From contig JAAWUC010000001.1 of assembly GCA_022804995.1 (NCBI GenBank), positions 1 to 64,000 on the forward strand: a stretch of 64,000 nucleotides of DNA, written 5' to 3'. The notes below the pieces were generated by a model that was not told the DNA's origin, did not search any database, and worked only from the letters and a program-made list of their open reading frames with translations. Positions 17,374-27,182 of this stretch are shown here, one piece after another. A program made the position numbers and the translations under genes. The stretch is from Oscillospiraceae bacterium. Lineage in GTDB: Bacteria; Bacillota; Clostridia; Oscillospirales; Oscillospiraceae. Numbering within the stretch: the stretch's first letter is position 1; each line of letters starts with the position of its first letter.

Positions 17374-18126
17374 TTATAGTCTGCCGATATCCGTGGCGGT
17401 CTTGGTGAGCACCTGGTCGTAGATCTTGCTCAGCTGGGCCGCGCTCTGCAAGGCCCGCTGGGAGCTCATCATGAACACCATCTCCTGGACCATGTTGCTG
17501 TTGGAGCGCTCCACCATCTTGTGGTGGATCTTGTAATTCCCGCTGATCGCGGCCCCCTGGCCCACAAAGAGCCCCCGCTCGTTGCGCTCCAGGGCCCCGT
17601 TGTCCTGGAAGGCGTAGATTCCCAGAGTGCCCAGGTAGCTGCTGCCGTTCACGCTGTACAGCGCACCGTCGGGGTCCGCCTTGATCTTGTCCGTGGGCAG
17701 CTGGATGGGCTGGCCCTGGTTATCCAACACCCGGCCCTGGCCGCCCAGACAGAGATAGCCCTCCTCGTCCAGGGTAAAGCTGCCCTGCCGGGTGTAGCCC
17801 ACCTGTCCGTTCAGCTCAATGGCGAAAAAGCCGTCTCCCTCGATGGCGAAGTCCAGGGGCAGCGTGGTCTCCTCCAGGGAGCCCTGGGTGTAGTCGGTGT
17901 AGAGCTCGCTGGGGGCCAGTATGTAGCTCTCCTGTCCCAGCTCCTGGGGGGCCGACTTGTCCTTATTGCCGATCCGGCTCATCAGCACGTTCTGGAAGGT
18001 GCTGTCGGTGTAGCGGTCCGCCTTGTAGCCGGCGGTGGAGACGTTGACCATGTTGTTGGACACGACATCCAGCCGCCTCCCCTGACTGAGCATAGCGGAG
18101 GTGAGTTGATAAAAGCCTTTGACCAT
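17374..18126 (-). CDS. Flagellar rod/hook-basal body protein, FlgF/FlgG family
   Basis: VVSNNMVNVSTAGYKADR, DFAIEGDGFFAI, C-terminal SNSNMVQEMVFMMSSQRALQSAAQ. Confidence 0.9.
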   Translation of the reverse strand: MVKGFYQLTSAMLSQGRRLDVVSNNMVNVSTAGYKADRYTDSTFQNVLMSRIGNKDKSAPQELGQESYILAPSELYTDYTQGSLEETTLPLDFAIEGDGFFAIELNGQVGYTRQGSFTLDEEGYLCLGGQGRVLDNQGQPIQLPTDKIKADPDGALYSVNGSSYLGTLGIYAFQDNGALERNERGLFVGQGAAISGNYKIHHKMVERSNSNMVQEMVFMMSSQRALQSAAQLSKIYDQVLTKTATDIGRL

Positions 18127-18157
18127 GAAAACCTGCTCCTCTCTCGACGGCGGGGGC

Positions 18158-18973
18158 CTAGCGCTCCCCGTTCATGTATCGCTTCATATACAGCTTCAGC
18201 TTCTGGATAGCCCGGGAGTGAATCTGGGAGATGCGGGGCTCGCTGACCTCCATCACCTGGGCGATCTCCTTCATGCTGAGGTTTTTCTTATAGTACAAGC
18301 TCACCACCAGCTGCTCGTTCTCCCGCAGGGAGGTGATCCCCTCGGCCAAGGTATCCAGCAGCTCCTGGCGCAGGAGGGAGTCCTCCGGCCTGCTGACGGA
18401 GGCGCTGTCCACCACGTCCACGCCCCCCTGGTCCCGATCCTCGAAGACCGCGTCCAGAGAGAGGATGTTGCACAGAGAGGAGTTGGCCAGATCCTCCTGG
18501 TACTGCTCCGGGGAAACCCCCAGCCGCCCGGCGATCTCCTCGTCGGTGGGATAGCGCCCCAGCTCCGCGTAGAGCTCTGCGCCGGCCTGTTCAATCTCCC
18601 GGGCCTTCCGCCGCACGCTGCGGGGGACCCAGTCCTGCCGGCGGGCCAGGTCGATGACCGCCCCCCGGATGCGCTTGGAGACGAAGGTCTCAAACTTGAT
18701 GCCCTTGTCAGGGTCGAACTTGTCCACGGACCCCACCAAAGCCAGAACGCCCTCGTTGATGATGTCGTCCACCTGGGCAAAGCCGCTGTAGACTCCCCGG
18801 ACCTGGAGGGCGATGGACTTGACAAGGCCCACGTACCGGAGCACCAGGGGCCACTTGAGCTCCTGACATCCGGTGCTCTTGTAGAGCAGCAGCAGGTCCT
18901 CCTTGCTCATCCTGTCCAGCTCGGCCTGGGTATAGCCCAGCTCCACCTCCGCCGCCCGCTGCGCCCCGCTCAT
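18158..18973 (-). CDS. fliA: RNA polymerase sigma-28 factor (FliA/WhiG/SigD family)
   Basis: VDDIINEGVLALVGSVDKFDPDKGIKFETFVSKRIRGAVIDLARRQDWVPRSVRRKAREIE and region 4 EIAQVMEVSEPRISQIHSRAIQKL. Confidence 0.95.
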   Translation of the reverse strand: MSGAQRAAEVELGYTQAELDRMSKEDLLLLYKSTGCQELKWPLVLRYVGLVKSIALQVRGVYSGFAQVDDIINEGVLALVGSVDKFDPDKGIKFETFVSKRIRGAVIDLARRQDWVPRSVRRKAREIEQAGAELYAELGRYPTDEEIAGRLGVSPEQYQEDLANSSLCNILSLDAVFEDRDQGGVDVVDSASVSRPEDSLLRQELLDTLAEGITSLRENEQLVVSLYYKKNLSMKEIAQVMEVSEPRISQIHSRAIQKLKLYMKRYMNGER

Positions 18974-21069
18974 ACCGCCGCCGCCTTTCTCGGCCCGGTC
19001 TGGGCCAGGGTGACGTTGCCCAGAGACTGGATCTGCACATCACTGGTGATCTCGTTGAAGGAGAGCACATAGAGATTGGGGTAGAACTGGGAAAGCATCC
19101 GGCTCAGATAGATGCGGATGACCTGGCTGGTGAGTACAATGGGGGTTTGGCTGAGATCGTTGAACTTCTTGATGAACTCGGCCAGCTGGGTGACGATCTG
19201 CTGCATGAGGTCGGGACCCATAGCCAGGTAGATGCCCTGCTCGTTTTTGCTCAGGGAGGAGATCACCCGCTTCTCCACCTCCGCGTCCAGGGTGACCACC
19301 CGCAGCTGCCCGTGCTCGCAGAAACGGCGGGTAATGGTGCGGGCCAGAGCGGCGCGGATGTTCTCCGTGACCATATCCAGGTCCTTGGTGGTGGCCATGG
19401 CGTCAATACAGGTCTCCAGAATGGTGCCCAGATCCCGGATGGGAACCCCCTCCTTGAGAAGGCTTCGGAGAATCCGCTCCAAGGCGGCGTAGCTGAGCAG
19501 ATTGGGGATGGCCTCCTCCACCACCTCGGGGGCGGTGCGCTTGAGGTTCTCCACCAGCTGGATCACCTCCGTCCGGCCCAGCAGCTCATGGGCGTGGGTG
19601 CGGATGACCTCGCTCAGGTGGGTCTGCATGACGGACAGGGGGTCAATGACGGTGTAGCCGTAGATCTCCGCCATCTCCTTGTTCTCCGGGAGAATCCACC
19701 GGGAGGGGATGCCGTAGGCCGGCTCCACCGTCTCGATGCCGTCGATCTCGCCGCTGGGATTGGTGGGCTCCAGGGCCAGGTAGTAGTCCACCAGGATCTC
19801 GCCCCGGGCCACCTCCTCGCCCTTGATCTTCACCACATATTGGTTGGTGCCCAGGGCGGAGGAGTCGTGGAAGCGGATGGAGGGAATGACGAAGCCCATA
19901 TCCTGGGCGTACTGCCGGCGGAAGAGGGCGTTGCGGCCGATGAGCTTGCCGCCGCTGCTCTCGTCCACCATGGGGATGAGGCTGTACCCGAACTCCATCT
20001 CAATGGGGTCCACGGTCAGCAGGGTGTAGACATTGTTGATATCCTTGTAGAAGTCCGCCTCGCTGGGCTGGGCCGGAGCCTCCTCCACCGGGGCCGCAAC
20101 GGCCTCGGCGATAGCCTCCGCCTCCTGCCGGTTGAGCCGGCGGAGCATGGTCCAGCCGCCCACGCTGAGCCCCGCGCCCACAATCAGCAGAGGCACATGG
20201 GGCGTTCCGGGGACCAGACCCAGCAGCAGCACGATGACGCCGCCGCTGGTGATGGCCCGGGGCTGGTTGGCGAACTGGGTGATAACGTCCTTGTTCAGAC
20301 TGCCGTCGGACACGGACCGGGTGACGATCATGCCCGTGGCGGTGGAGATCATCACAGCCGGCAGCTGGGAGACCAGCCCGTCACCGATGGTGGCGATGGA
20401 GTAGGTCTGAATGGCGGTGCCGAAGTCCATGCCACCCATGGTGACGCCCAGAATCAGACCGCCGATGATATTGATGGCGGTGATGATCAGGCCCATAATG
20501 GAGTCGCCCTTGACAATCTTGGTGGCGCCGTCCATGGCGCCGTAGAAGTCGGCGTCCTTCTGGATCTTGGCCCGGCGCTCCCGCGCCTGCTGCTCGTCGA
20601 TAAGTCCGGAGCTCAGGTCCGCGTCAATAGCCATCTGCTTACCGGGCATAGCGTCCAGCGTGAAACGGGCCGCCACCTCCGACACGCGCTCCGCGCCCTT
20701 GGTGATGACGATGAACTGTACCAGCACGATGATAAAGAAGATGATAACGCCGAGAACGATGTTTCCCTGGGTGATCAGCTCGCCGAAGGCCTTGATGACC
20801 ATGCTGTCACCGCCGGCCCGGCCCAGAATCTGCCGGGTGGTGGACACGTTCAGTCCCAATCGGAACAGGGTGGTGATCAGCAGCAGGGATGGGAAAATCG
20901 AAAATTCCTGGGCATCCGAGATGGTCATGGTGATCATCAGAATCAGAATCGACAGCGAAATGTTGATGATCAGCAGGATGTCCAGCAGAAACGGGGGAAT
21001 CGGCAGAACAAGAAACAGGACAACGATAACCACCAGAAGTGCTATGCTGTTTTGGAAAATACGCTTCAT
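18970..21069 (-). CDS. flhA: Flagellar export protein FlhA
   Basis: Multi-TM N-terminus, RVSEVAARFTLDAMPGKQMAIDADLSSGLID (FHIPEP region); 699 aa. Confidence 0.98.
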   Translation of the reverse strand: MKRIFQNSIALLVVIVVLFLVLPIPPFLLDILLIINISLSILILMITMTISDAQEFSIFPSLLLITTLFRLGLNVSTTRQILGRAGGDSMVIKAFGELITQGNIVLGVIIFFIIVLVQFIVITKGAERVSEVAARFTLDAMPGKQMAIDADLSSGLIDEQQARERRAKIQKDADFYGAMDGATKIVKGDSIMGLIITAINIIGGLILGVTMGGMDFGTAIQTYSIATIGDGLVSQLPAVMISTATGMIVTRSVSDGSLNKDVITQFANQPRAITSGGVIVLLLGLVPGTPHVPLLIVGAGLSVGGWTMLRRLNRQEAEAIAEAVAAPVEEAPAQPSEADFYKDINNVYTLLTVDPIEMEFGYSLIPMVDESSGGKLIGRNALFRRQYAQDMGFVIPSIRFHDSSALGTNQYVVKIKGEEVARGEILVDYYLALEPTNPSGEIDGIETVEPAYGIPSRWILPENKEMAEIYGYTVIDPLSVMQTHLSEVIRTHAHELLGRTEVIQLVENLKRTAPEVVEEAIPNLLSYAALERILRSLLKEGVPIRDLGTILETCIDAMATTKDLDMVTENIRAALARTITRRFCEHGQLRVVTLDAEVEKRVISSLSKNEQGIYLAMGPDLMQQIVTQLAEFIKKFNDLSQTPIVLTSQVIRIYLSRMLSQFYPNLYVLSFNEITSDVQIQSLGNVTLAQTGPRKAAAV

Positions 21070-21120
21070 GGGCTCCGTCCTTTCCTGAAATAACGCCCGT
21101 CAGGGCGGGATAGGCGTACT

Positions 21121-22191
21121 TTATGGGGAATCCTTCTGCTGGTCCAGCTTGAGCACGTAGACCAGCACCTCGGCCACAGGGCCGTAGAACTCCTGGGGAA
21201 TCTGGCGGTCCAGGTCCGCATGGGCGTAGAGGGCCCGGGCCAGGGGGACGTTCTCCACCACGGCCACGCCGTTCTCCTCCGCCACCTTGGCGATGCGCTG
21301 GGCCAGCTCATCCACGCCCTTGGCCACCACAACGGGGGCGTCGTCCCGCTCCGGCTTGTAGCGCAGGGCTACGGCGAAGTGGGTGGGGTTTCGGATGACC
21401 ACGTCCGCGCCGGGCACCTGCTGCATCATGCGCTGCTGGGCCCGCCGGCGCTGGATTTCCTTGATCTTTCCCTTGACCTGGGGGTCGCCCTCCAGCTGTT
21501 TATACTCCTCCTTGATCTCCTGTTTGGACATCTTCAGCTGCCGCTCGTAGTCCCACCACTGGTAGAGGTAGTCCGCGAAAGCCAGCACCGTAAAGGCCAC
21601 GGCCACCTGAATAATCAGGGTGATGATATCGTCAAAGAGGATGGCGCAGGACTGCCGCAGCTCCATATCCAGAAACCGGGAGAAGCCCGCGGCCACCTGC
21701 TGGAAGTAGCGGTAAATCAGGTAGAGCAGAATCGTGATTTTCAGAATGCCCTTGAAGGCCTCAATCACGCTGCGCAGGGAGAACAGCCGCTTAAATCCCT
21801 GGAGGGGGTTGAGCCGGCTGAATTTCGGCTTAAGCGACTCGCCCGTGACCAGCATCCTGGTCTGGGCAAAGGTGGCCGCGATGGCCAGCACCGCCGTGAC
21901 GGCAAGAAAGGGGCCCGCCACGATAATCACGGTGACAATACAGCGGGTCAAGTAGGTCCGCAGCAGCTCGGGTACCGGGACATTTTGCAGGTTCGCGACA
22001 TAGCCGAAGGCTGTGGAGAAGAGGTTCCCCGCCTGCTCCACGACGACGCCGCTCATCAGCTGGAGCATCGCCAGTGTGCCCAGGAGGGTGGCCACGGCCA
22101 CCGCGTCCTTGCTCATCATGACGTTGCCCTTTTTTCGTTCGTCTCTTCGCTTTTTTGGTGTTGCTTTTTCGGTCTTGGAATCACCGGCCAC
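21121..22191 (-). CDS. flhB: Flagellar export switch protein FlhB
   Basis: SKTEKATPKKRRDERKKGNV..., NPTH autocleavage site. Confidence 0.98.
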   Translation of the reverse strand: MAGDSKTEKATPKKRRDERKKGNVMMSKDAVAVATLLGTLAMLQLMSGVVVEQAGNLFSTAFGYVANLQNVPVPELLRTYLTRCIVTVIIVAGPFLAVTAVLAIAATFAQTRMLVTGESLKPKFSRLNPLQGFKRLFSLRSVIEAFKGILKITILLYLIYRYFQQVAAGFSRFLDMELRQSCAILFDDIITLIIQVAVAFTVLAFADYLYQWWDYERQLKMSKQEIKEEYKQLEGDPQVKGKIKEIQRRRAQQRMMQQVPGADVVIRNPTHFAVALRYKPERDDAPVVVAKGVDELAQRIAKVAEENGVAVVENVPLARALYAHADLDRQIPQEFYGPVAEVLVYVLKLDQQKDSP

Positions 22192-22233
22192 CGCTCATCC
22201 CCCCTTTGCCGGCCAAAGTCCTCCGCTCCGCCC

Positions 22234-23001
22234 CTATCCCGCCATCATCGGCAGCATGGCGCGCAGCGTCTGAAACATCTGGTTCTCCAGACCCAGGAGG
22301 TATTCGCTGAAGGGCACGAGAAGTATCAGCAGCAGGCCCAGGCCAATGATGACCTTCAGCTCGATGTTGATGGCGAAGACATTGATCTGGGGGATAACCT
22401 TCATCAGAATGCCCATCCCCACCTGGCCCAGCAGCTCCGCCGCCAGAATCGGCATACAGAGCTTTACCGCCAGCACCGTACACTCCACAAATAGCTCCAG
22501 CAGGGACCAGAGGACATCCCGGCCCAGCATCACCTGTCCGAAGGGCACGATTTCGCCGGAGGTGAGCATAATCCGCAGCAGGGTGATATGCCCGTTGGCG
22601 GCGAAGAAGAGCAGGCTCATGAGAACATTGAGCAGGGTGGCGGTTACGGTGGCCGAGGCCTGGCTGCTGGGGTCGTAGGTCCGGCCCATGCTCATGCCCA
22701 TCTGGATATCAATGATCTCGCCGCCCAGCAACGGTACATAGAAAAACAGGTTGACCGCCAGCCCCAGCAGGTATCCCATCCCCAGCTCCCAGATGCAGAG
22801 CACCCCCATCTCCAGCACAGTGCCCACCTCCGGCGGGGCCATGCCGGTCATGGAGTAGGTGGTGAAGGACAGGAGCAGAATGAGGCCGCTTTTGATATAG
22901 GCCGGGATGTTCGACCGCCCAAGCAGGGGGTTAAAGAGGACAAGCCCGCTCATGCGGCTGAGAATCAGCAGCAGCAGGTTCAGTCCTGTCAGGTCCAACA
23001 C
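22234..23001 (-). CDS. fliR: Flagellar export protein FliR
   Basis: 255-aa multi-TM protein between fliQ and flhB; MSGLVLFNPLLGRSNIPAYIKSGL... Confidence 0.95.
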   Translation of the reverse strand: MLDLTGLNLLLLILSRMSGLVLFNPLLGRSNIPAYIKSGLILLLSFTTYSMTGMAPPEVGTVLEMGVLCIWELGMGYLLGLAVNLFFYVPLLGGEIIDIQMGMSMGRTYDPSSQASATVTATLLNVLMSLLFFAANGHITLLRIMLTSGEIVPFGQVMLGRDVLWSLLELFVECTVLAVKLCMPILAAELLGQVGMGILMKVIPQINVFAINIELKVIIGLGLLLILLVPFSEYLLGLENQMFQTLRAMLPMMAG

Positions 23002-23011
23002 GCGCCGCCTC

Positions 23012-23272
23012 CTAACTCCCTATCAGCTCAAAGATGCTCCTGCTGAAATCCAGCAGCGTCTCCATCATCCACCCGCCGCCCACAAGCAGCACCAGCACCA
23101 CCACCGTCACCTTGAAGATGAAGGAGAGGGTCTGCTCGTGGATCTGGGTGACGGCCTGGAAGATGGCCAGCAGCACACCCACCGCCATGCTCAGCACCAG
23201 CATGGGCGCGGCGATCTTGATGACCACCCACACGCCGGAGCGGAGGATCTCCGTAACCATTGTGGTATCCAT
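23012..23272 (-). CDS. fliQ: Flagellar export protein FliQ
   Basis: 86-aa two-TM protein between fliP and fliR; AVTQIHEQTLSFIFKV. Confidence 0.95.
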   Translation of the reverse strand: MDTTMVTEILRSGVWVVIKIAAPMLVLSMAVGVLLAIFQAVTQIHEQTLSFIFKVTVVVLVLLVGGGWMMETLLDFSRSIFELIGS

Positions 23273-23283
23273 AGCCCGCCCCC

Positions 23284-23955
23284 CTACCAGTTAATGCCCC
23301 GGACCAGCGAGGAAAACAGCAGGTGCCAGCCGTCCAGCAGGATAAAGAGCAGAATCTTGAAGGGTGTGGAGATCATCGCCGGCGGGAGCATGATCATACC
23401 CATGCTCATCAGCGTCGAGGAGACGATGATGTCGATGAGCATGAAGGGGATATACAGCAGAAAGCCGATTGCGAAGGCCTCCTTCAGCTCCGAGGTCACA
23501 AAGGCCGGCATAATCACCTGGAGGGGCAGCTCCCCCGCCTCCTCCTCGGTCTCCGGCACCTCCATGTCCAGCATTTCGCAGTAGAGGGCCATGCTGGAAA
23601 TCTCCGTCTGCCGGAGCATGTAGTCCTTGATGGGAACCTGGGCCCGCTGGAAGAACTCCTCCTGGTCGATGGTTCCCTGGGTATAGGGATCGTATGCGTC
23701 CGTCTTAATGCTGTTGAGGGTGGGGGTCATGGTAAACAGCGTCAGAATGAGGGCCATCCCCACCAGCACCGAGTTCGGCGGCGTCTGCTGGGTGCCCATG
23801 GCCGTGCGCAGGAAGGAGAAGGAGACCACATACCGGGTGAAAGAGGTCATCATCACCACCAGCGACGGCAGGAGCGTGATCACCGTCAGCAGCAGCATGA
23901 TATCCAGCGCCTGCACATTACCGCCGTTGACGTTGATAAGCGCGTCCGTTGACAT
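23284..23955 (-). CDS. fliP: Flagellar export protein FliP
   Basis: MMTSFTRYVVSFSFLRTAMGTQQTPPNSVLVG and LPLQVIMPAFVTSELKEAFAIGFLLYIPFMLIDIIVSSTLMSMGM. Confidence 0.97.
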   Translation of the reverse strand: MSTDALINVNGGNVQALDIMLLLTVITLLPSLVVMMTSFTRYVVSFSFLRTAMGTQQTPPNSVLVGMALILTLFTMTPTLNSIKTDAYDPYTQGTIDQEEFFQRAQVPIKDYMLRQTEISSMALYCEMLDMEVPETEEEAGELPLQVIMPAFVTSELKEAFAIGFLLYIPFMLIDIIVSSTLMSMGMIMLPPAMISTPFKILLFILLDGWHLLFSSLVRGINW

Positions 23956-23976
23956 GGGCAAAAGCCTCCTCTCCGA

Positions 23977-24345
23977 TCATTTTTTCTCCCGGAACCGCTG
24001 GAGTATCGCGCGGAAATCCGGGGTTATCTTCTCTGCCGCAGCCTCTGAGGGGGGAGGGCTGGTCCACAGCGCCCCCTCCTCCTCCGTCAGCTCGCACAGT
24101 ACAGAGAATCCGGAGGGAGAACAGCCAAGGATAAGAAACCGATCTGCGGCCCGGACCACCAGGATAAAGTGCTCCCTGCCCACGCTCAGGCGCTCCAGCA
24201 CCCGCAGGCGGCCGCCCCCGCCCGGTACGCCCAGGCGCAGGGACAGGCCCGTGCCGGCCCAGCGGGTGACAAGGTAGCACCCGCCCAGGACCAGCACCAT
24301 GACCAGCAGGATGCCCAGCAGGGACAGGACCTCCTGGACGGGCAT
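23977..24345 (-). CDS. fliO: FliO/FliZ-like flagellar biosynthesis protein
   Basis: Single TM plus RLRVLERLSVGREHFILVVRAADRFLILG; directly upstream of fliP. Confidence 0.85.
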   Translation of the reverse strand: MPVQEVLSLLGILLVMVLVLGGCYLVTRWAGTGLSLRLGVPGGGGRLRVLERLSVGREHFILVVRAADRFLILGCSPSGFSVLCELTEEEGALWTSPPPSEAAAEKITPDFRAILQRFREKK

Positions 24346-24710
24346 CAGGGCTCGCCGACGATGCTGGTGACAGTCTTGAGCACCCGCTCGCCCTTAAAGG
24401 GTTTGACAATAAAGTCCTTCGCGCCGGAGCGGATAGCGTCGATGACCATGGTTTCCTGACCCATGGCGGAGCACATGACCACATTGGCGTTGCTGTCGGC
24501 GGCCCGGATGGCCTTGAGCGCCTCCAGACCGTCCATGTTGGGCATAGTGATGTCCATGAGCACCAGATCCGGCTTAAGGGCGTTGAACTGCTCGACGGCG
24601 TTAGCGCCGTCCACAGCCTCGTGGAGGTCGGTATAACCGGCCTTGCTAAGGGTGTCCTTGATGACCTTCCGCATGAACGCAGCGTCGTCAACTACTAAGA
24701 TTTTAGCCAT
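24345..24710 (-). CDS. cheY: Chemotaxis response regulator CheY
   Basis: ILVVDDAAFMRKVIKDTLSKAGY, LVLMDITMPNMDGLEAL, K/T switch residues; between fliY and fliO. Confidence 0.95.
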   Translation of the reverse strand: MAKILVVDDAAFMRKVIKDTLSKAGYTDLHEAVDGANAVEQFNALKPDLVLMDITMPNMDGLEALKAIRAADSNANVVMCSAMGQETMVIDAIRSGAKDFIVKPFKGERVLKTVTSIVGEP

Positions 24711-24765
24711 TGTAATTCACCTTTTCCCTTTACAAATTAAAATATGTGAACGGCAAATGCCAGGT

Positions 24766-26097
24766 TTACAATTTGGTCAGCTCGTTAATGTCCGGTTTCT
24801 GCAAGATCTCCGTAATCCGGATGCCGAAGTTGTCGTCGATAACCACCACGTCGCCCCGGGCCACGCACTGGCCGTTGACCAGCAGATCCACCTGATCGCC
24901 CGCCAGTTTGTCCAGCACCACCAGGGATCCCTTGGAGAAGGAGATGATATCCTGAATCTTCCGCCGGGTGCGGCCAATCTCCACGGCCACCTCCAGGGAC
25001 ACGTTCATAATCAGATCCAGGTTCTGCTTCTGCTCCTGGGAGAGCCGGGCCTCCTCGTCCAGCTGCTGCATTTTCGCCGGCTGGGCGTTGATGACCTTGG
25101 GATCCGGCCCCTGGGGAATCTGCCCCTGCGGCGGGTACATGTAGTAGGGGGGGTAGGGCGGATAGGGATAGGGGTAATTCCCCTCCTGGCCCGGCTGGGA
25201 CGGATAGGGCGGGGGATAGCCGGCAGGCGCCTGAGGCGGCACGCCGGGCTGTGCCGGCGCCGGACCGGGCGCGGCTGCGGCCGGTCCCGCCGGCGTGGGG
25301 GCCGGCGCCGCCGGCGCAGGTGTGGGCGCAGGAGCCGGAGCCGCGTCTCCACCGCCGCTCAGCAGCCGCTCAATCTCCTCCTGGCTGAGGACGCCTCCTC
25401 CACCGCCTCCACCGGAGGCCTCCGGCGCGGGGGCCGGTGCAGGCGCGGGAGCCGGGGCCGCGGGGGCCGGCGCGGGCGCGGATTCCGCAGCCTCGCCGTC
25501 CAGGTCCAAGCCGAAGCCTGCCACCAACTCCTTCACCAGGTCCACGCTCATCACGTTCATGAATTCGCTCTCGACAATGCCCTCGATGTTCAGCTTGAAG
25601 CTGACCACCACCACGGGCCCCGTCTGCACAGGGAAGTGCTCCTGCTTGACCTTATCCAGGTCGTCCATCTCGAAGGACTCGGGGGTGGAGATGTTCACCA
25701 TCCGCCCCAGGAAGTCGGACATGGCCGTGGCGGCCGCGCCCATCATCTGGTTCATGACCTCGCAGACGACGCTGACGCTCAGCTCGTCCAGCTGAAAGTC
25801 CTCATCAGCAGTCTCCGTGCCCAGCAGGATATCCACGATAGCCTTCACGTCGCTGCGCTTGAGCATCATGATGTTGCTGCCCTCCAGGCCGCAGACATAC
25901 TTGATCTCCACGCCCACCGCAGGCTCGATCTCCCCTAAGACGAAGTCCTCCGCGTTGACGACCTTAACGGTGGGCGTGGTGATGTCCACCCGGTGATCGA
26001 GCATATTGGAGACCGCCGTCGCGGAGGAGCCGAGGCTGATGTTCATGATCTCTCCGATGGCGTCGATCACCATCGGGCTGAAAATATTCTCTCCCAT
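24766..26097 (-). CDS. fliY: Flagellar motor switch phosphatase FliY (CheC-like + FliN domain)
   Basis: Two CheC-type repeats (GEIMNISLGSSATAVSNML; CEVMNQMMGAAATAMSDFL), long Ala/Pro/Gly linker with VLSQEEIERLLSG, C-terminal FliN (DLIMNVSLEVAVEIGRTRRKIQDIISFSKGSLVVLDKLAGDQVDLLVNG). Confidence 0.95.
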   Translation of the reverse strand: MGENIFSPMVIDAIGEIMNISLGSSATAVSNMLDHRVDITTPTVKVVNAEDFVLGEIEPAVGVEIKYVCGLEGSNIMMLKRSDVKAIVDILLGTETADEDFQLDELSVSVVCEVMNQMMGAAATAMSDFLGRMVNISTPESFEMDDLDKVKQEHFPVQTGPVVVVSFKLNIEGIVESEFMNVMSVDLVKELVAGFGLDLDGEAAESAPAPAPAAPAPAPAPAPAPEASGGGGGGGVLSQEEIERLLSGGGDAAPAPAPTPAPAAPAPTPAGPAAAAPGPAPAQPGVPPQAPAGYPPPYPSQPGQEGNYPYPYPPYPPYYMYPPQGQIPQGPDPKVINAQPAKMQQLDEEARLSQEQKQNLDLIMNVSLEVAVEIGRTRRKIQDIISFSKGSLVVLDKLAGDQVDLLVNGQCVARGDVVVIDDNFGIRITEILQKPDINELTKL

Positions 26098-26111
26098 CCA
26101 GATACGCTCCT

Positions 26112-27104
26112 TTATACCTTGATGTATGTCTCACCGATTTTCACGGCCATCTGATGCTTATGGACGCCCATCCGCCCGTCGAACCACCGGCGTCCGCCGA
26201 TGTTGAGGTAGACCGGCGCGTCCTTGGGCCGCTTGATGTCCACCACGTCTCCCACATTCAGGTGGTAGATGTCGCTGAGCAGCAGGTGTGTTCTGGCCAG
26301 CTCCGCCACAATCTCCAAATCGCTCTCCCGCAGGGAGTCGAAGATCTCCTCCGACTTATCCTCGCCGGTGGTGCGGCGGGTGGTGCTCTTGCCCACCTCC
26401 GCGAAGATGTTGGTGAGCATCTCGCCCGGCAGGCACAGGCTCATCCGCCCGCTGCTGCTGTCCGGAAAACGGATATCCAGGCCCACCAGAATCACCGTCT
26501 CGTCAAAGCCGATGAGCTGTACCAGGGTGGGGTTGACCTCCGTGCGCACATACTCGAACTTGAGGGGGATGTAGTTCTCCCAGCTCCCGCCCAGCACGCT
26601 GAGCAGGTCCGCCATAATATCCGCGTACATGTCCAGCTCCAGATCCGTGAGCACATACTCCACGGGGAGATCCGGGTCCGGCTCCCCCTCTCCGCCCATC
26701 ATCCGGTCCATCATGGTCAGCATGACCGGCATGGCCATGTGCACCAGAACGGGGTTCTCCTCCTGGAGGTCCTCCCGGTCGATCTTGGCCAGGGCCAGCA
26801 CGTCGCTCTCCCGCAGAGCGTTGGAGAACTCGTGGTAGCGCTGCTCCTCCACGCTCTCCACCTCGATCTCGCAGGTGGCGTGGAGCAGGGCGTTGAGCCG
26901 GGAGTTGATCACCCTGGCGTAGCTCTCGAATATGCTATTGAGAATCTTGATGCGGTCCTTGGTAAATTTTCTGGGACTGTAGAAGTCGTACTTGCGGTAC
27001 TTCTTTTCCGGCTGCTCTTGGGCCGGGGCGTCCAGGTTCATCTCCCCGCTGCGGGCCGCGTTAAGCAGGGCATCTATCTGACTTTGTGATAAGACTTCCG
27101 CCAT
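26112..27104 (-). CDS. fliM: Flagellar motor switch protein FliM
   Basis: N-terminal VLSQSQIDALL, SINDSI/FliM-type core, C-terminal FliN-like domain. Confidence 0.97.
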   Translation of the reverse strand: MAEVLSQSQIDALLNAARSGEMNLDAPAQEQPEKKYRKYDFYSPRKFTKDRIKILNSIFESYARVINSRLNALLHATCEIEVESVEEQRYHEFSNALRESDVLALAKIDREDLQEENPVLVHMAMPVMLTMMDRMMGGEGEPDPDLPVEYVLTDLELDMYADIMADLLSVLGGSWENYIPLKFEYVRTEVNPTLVQLIGFDETVILVGLDIRFPDSSSGRMSLCLPGEMLTNIFAEVGKSTTRRTTGEDKSEEIFDSLRESDLEIVAELARTHLLLSDIYHLNVGDVVDIKRPKDAPVYLNIGGRRWFDGRMGVHKHQMAVKIGETYIKV

Positions 27105-27182
27105 ATGCTCTCCTCATTCCGGGCTCTGGATTCTTACGCGAACTCTCCCGCGCCGCCCTGGGCCCTAGGGCGCTTCCCCGCG

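Noticed and set aside
16575-18126. Tandem FlgF/FlgG-like genes as a recent duplication
   Set aside because: The two proteins are clearly divergent and two rod genes in tandem are normal in flagellar loci.
19147-21093. 648-aa plus-strand ORF
   Set aside because: Antisense shadow of flhA; Asp/Gly/His/Gln-biased sequence without motifs.
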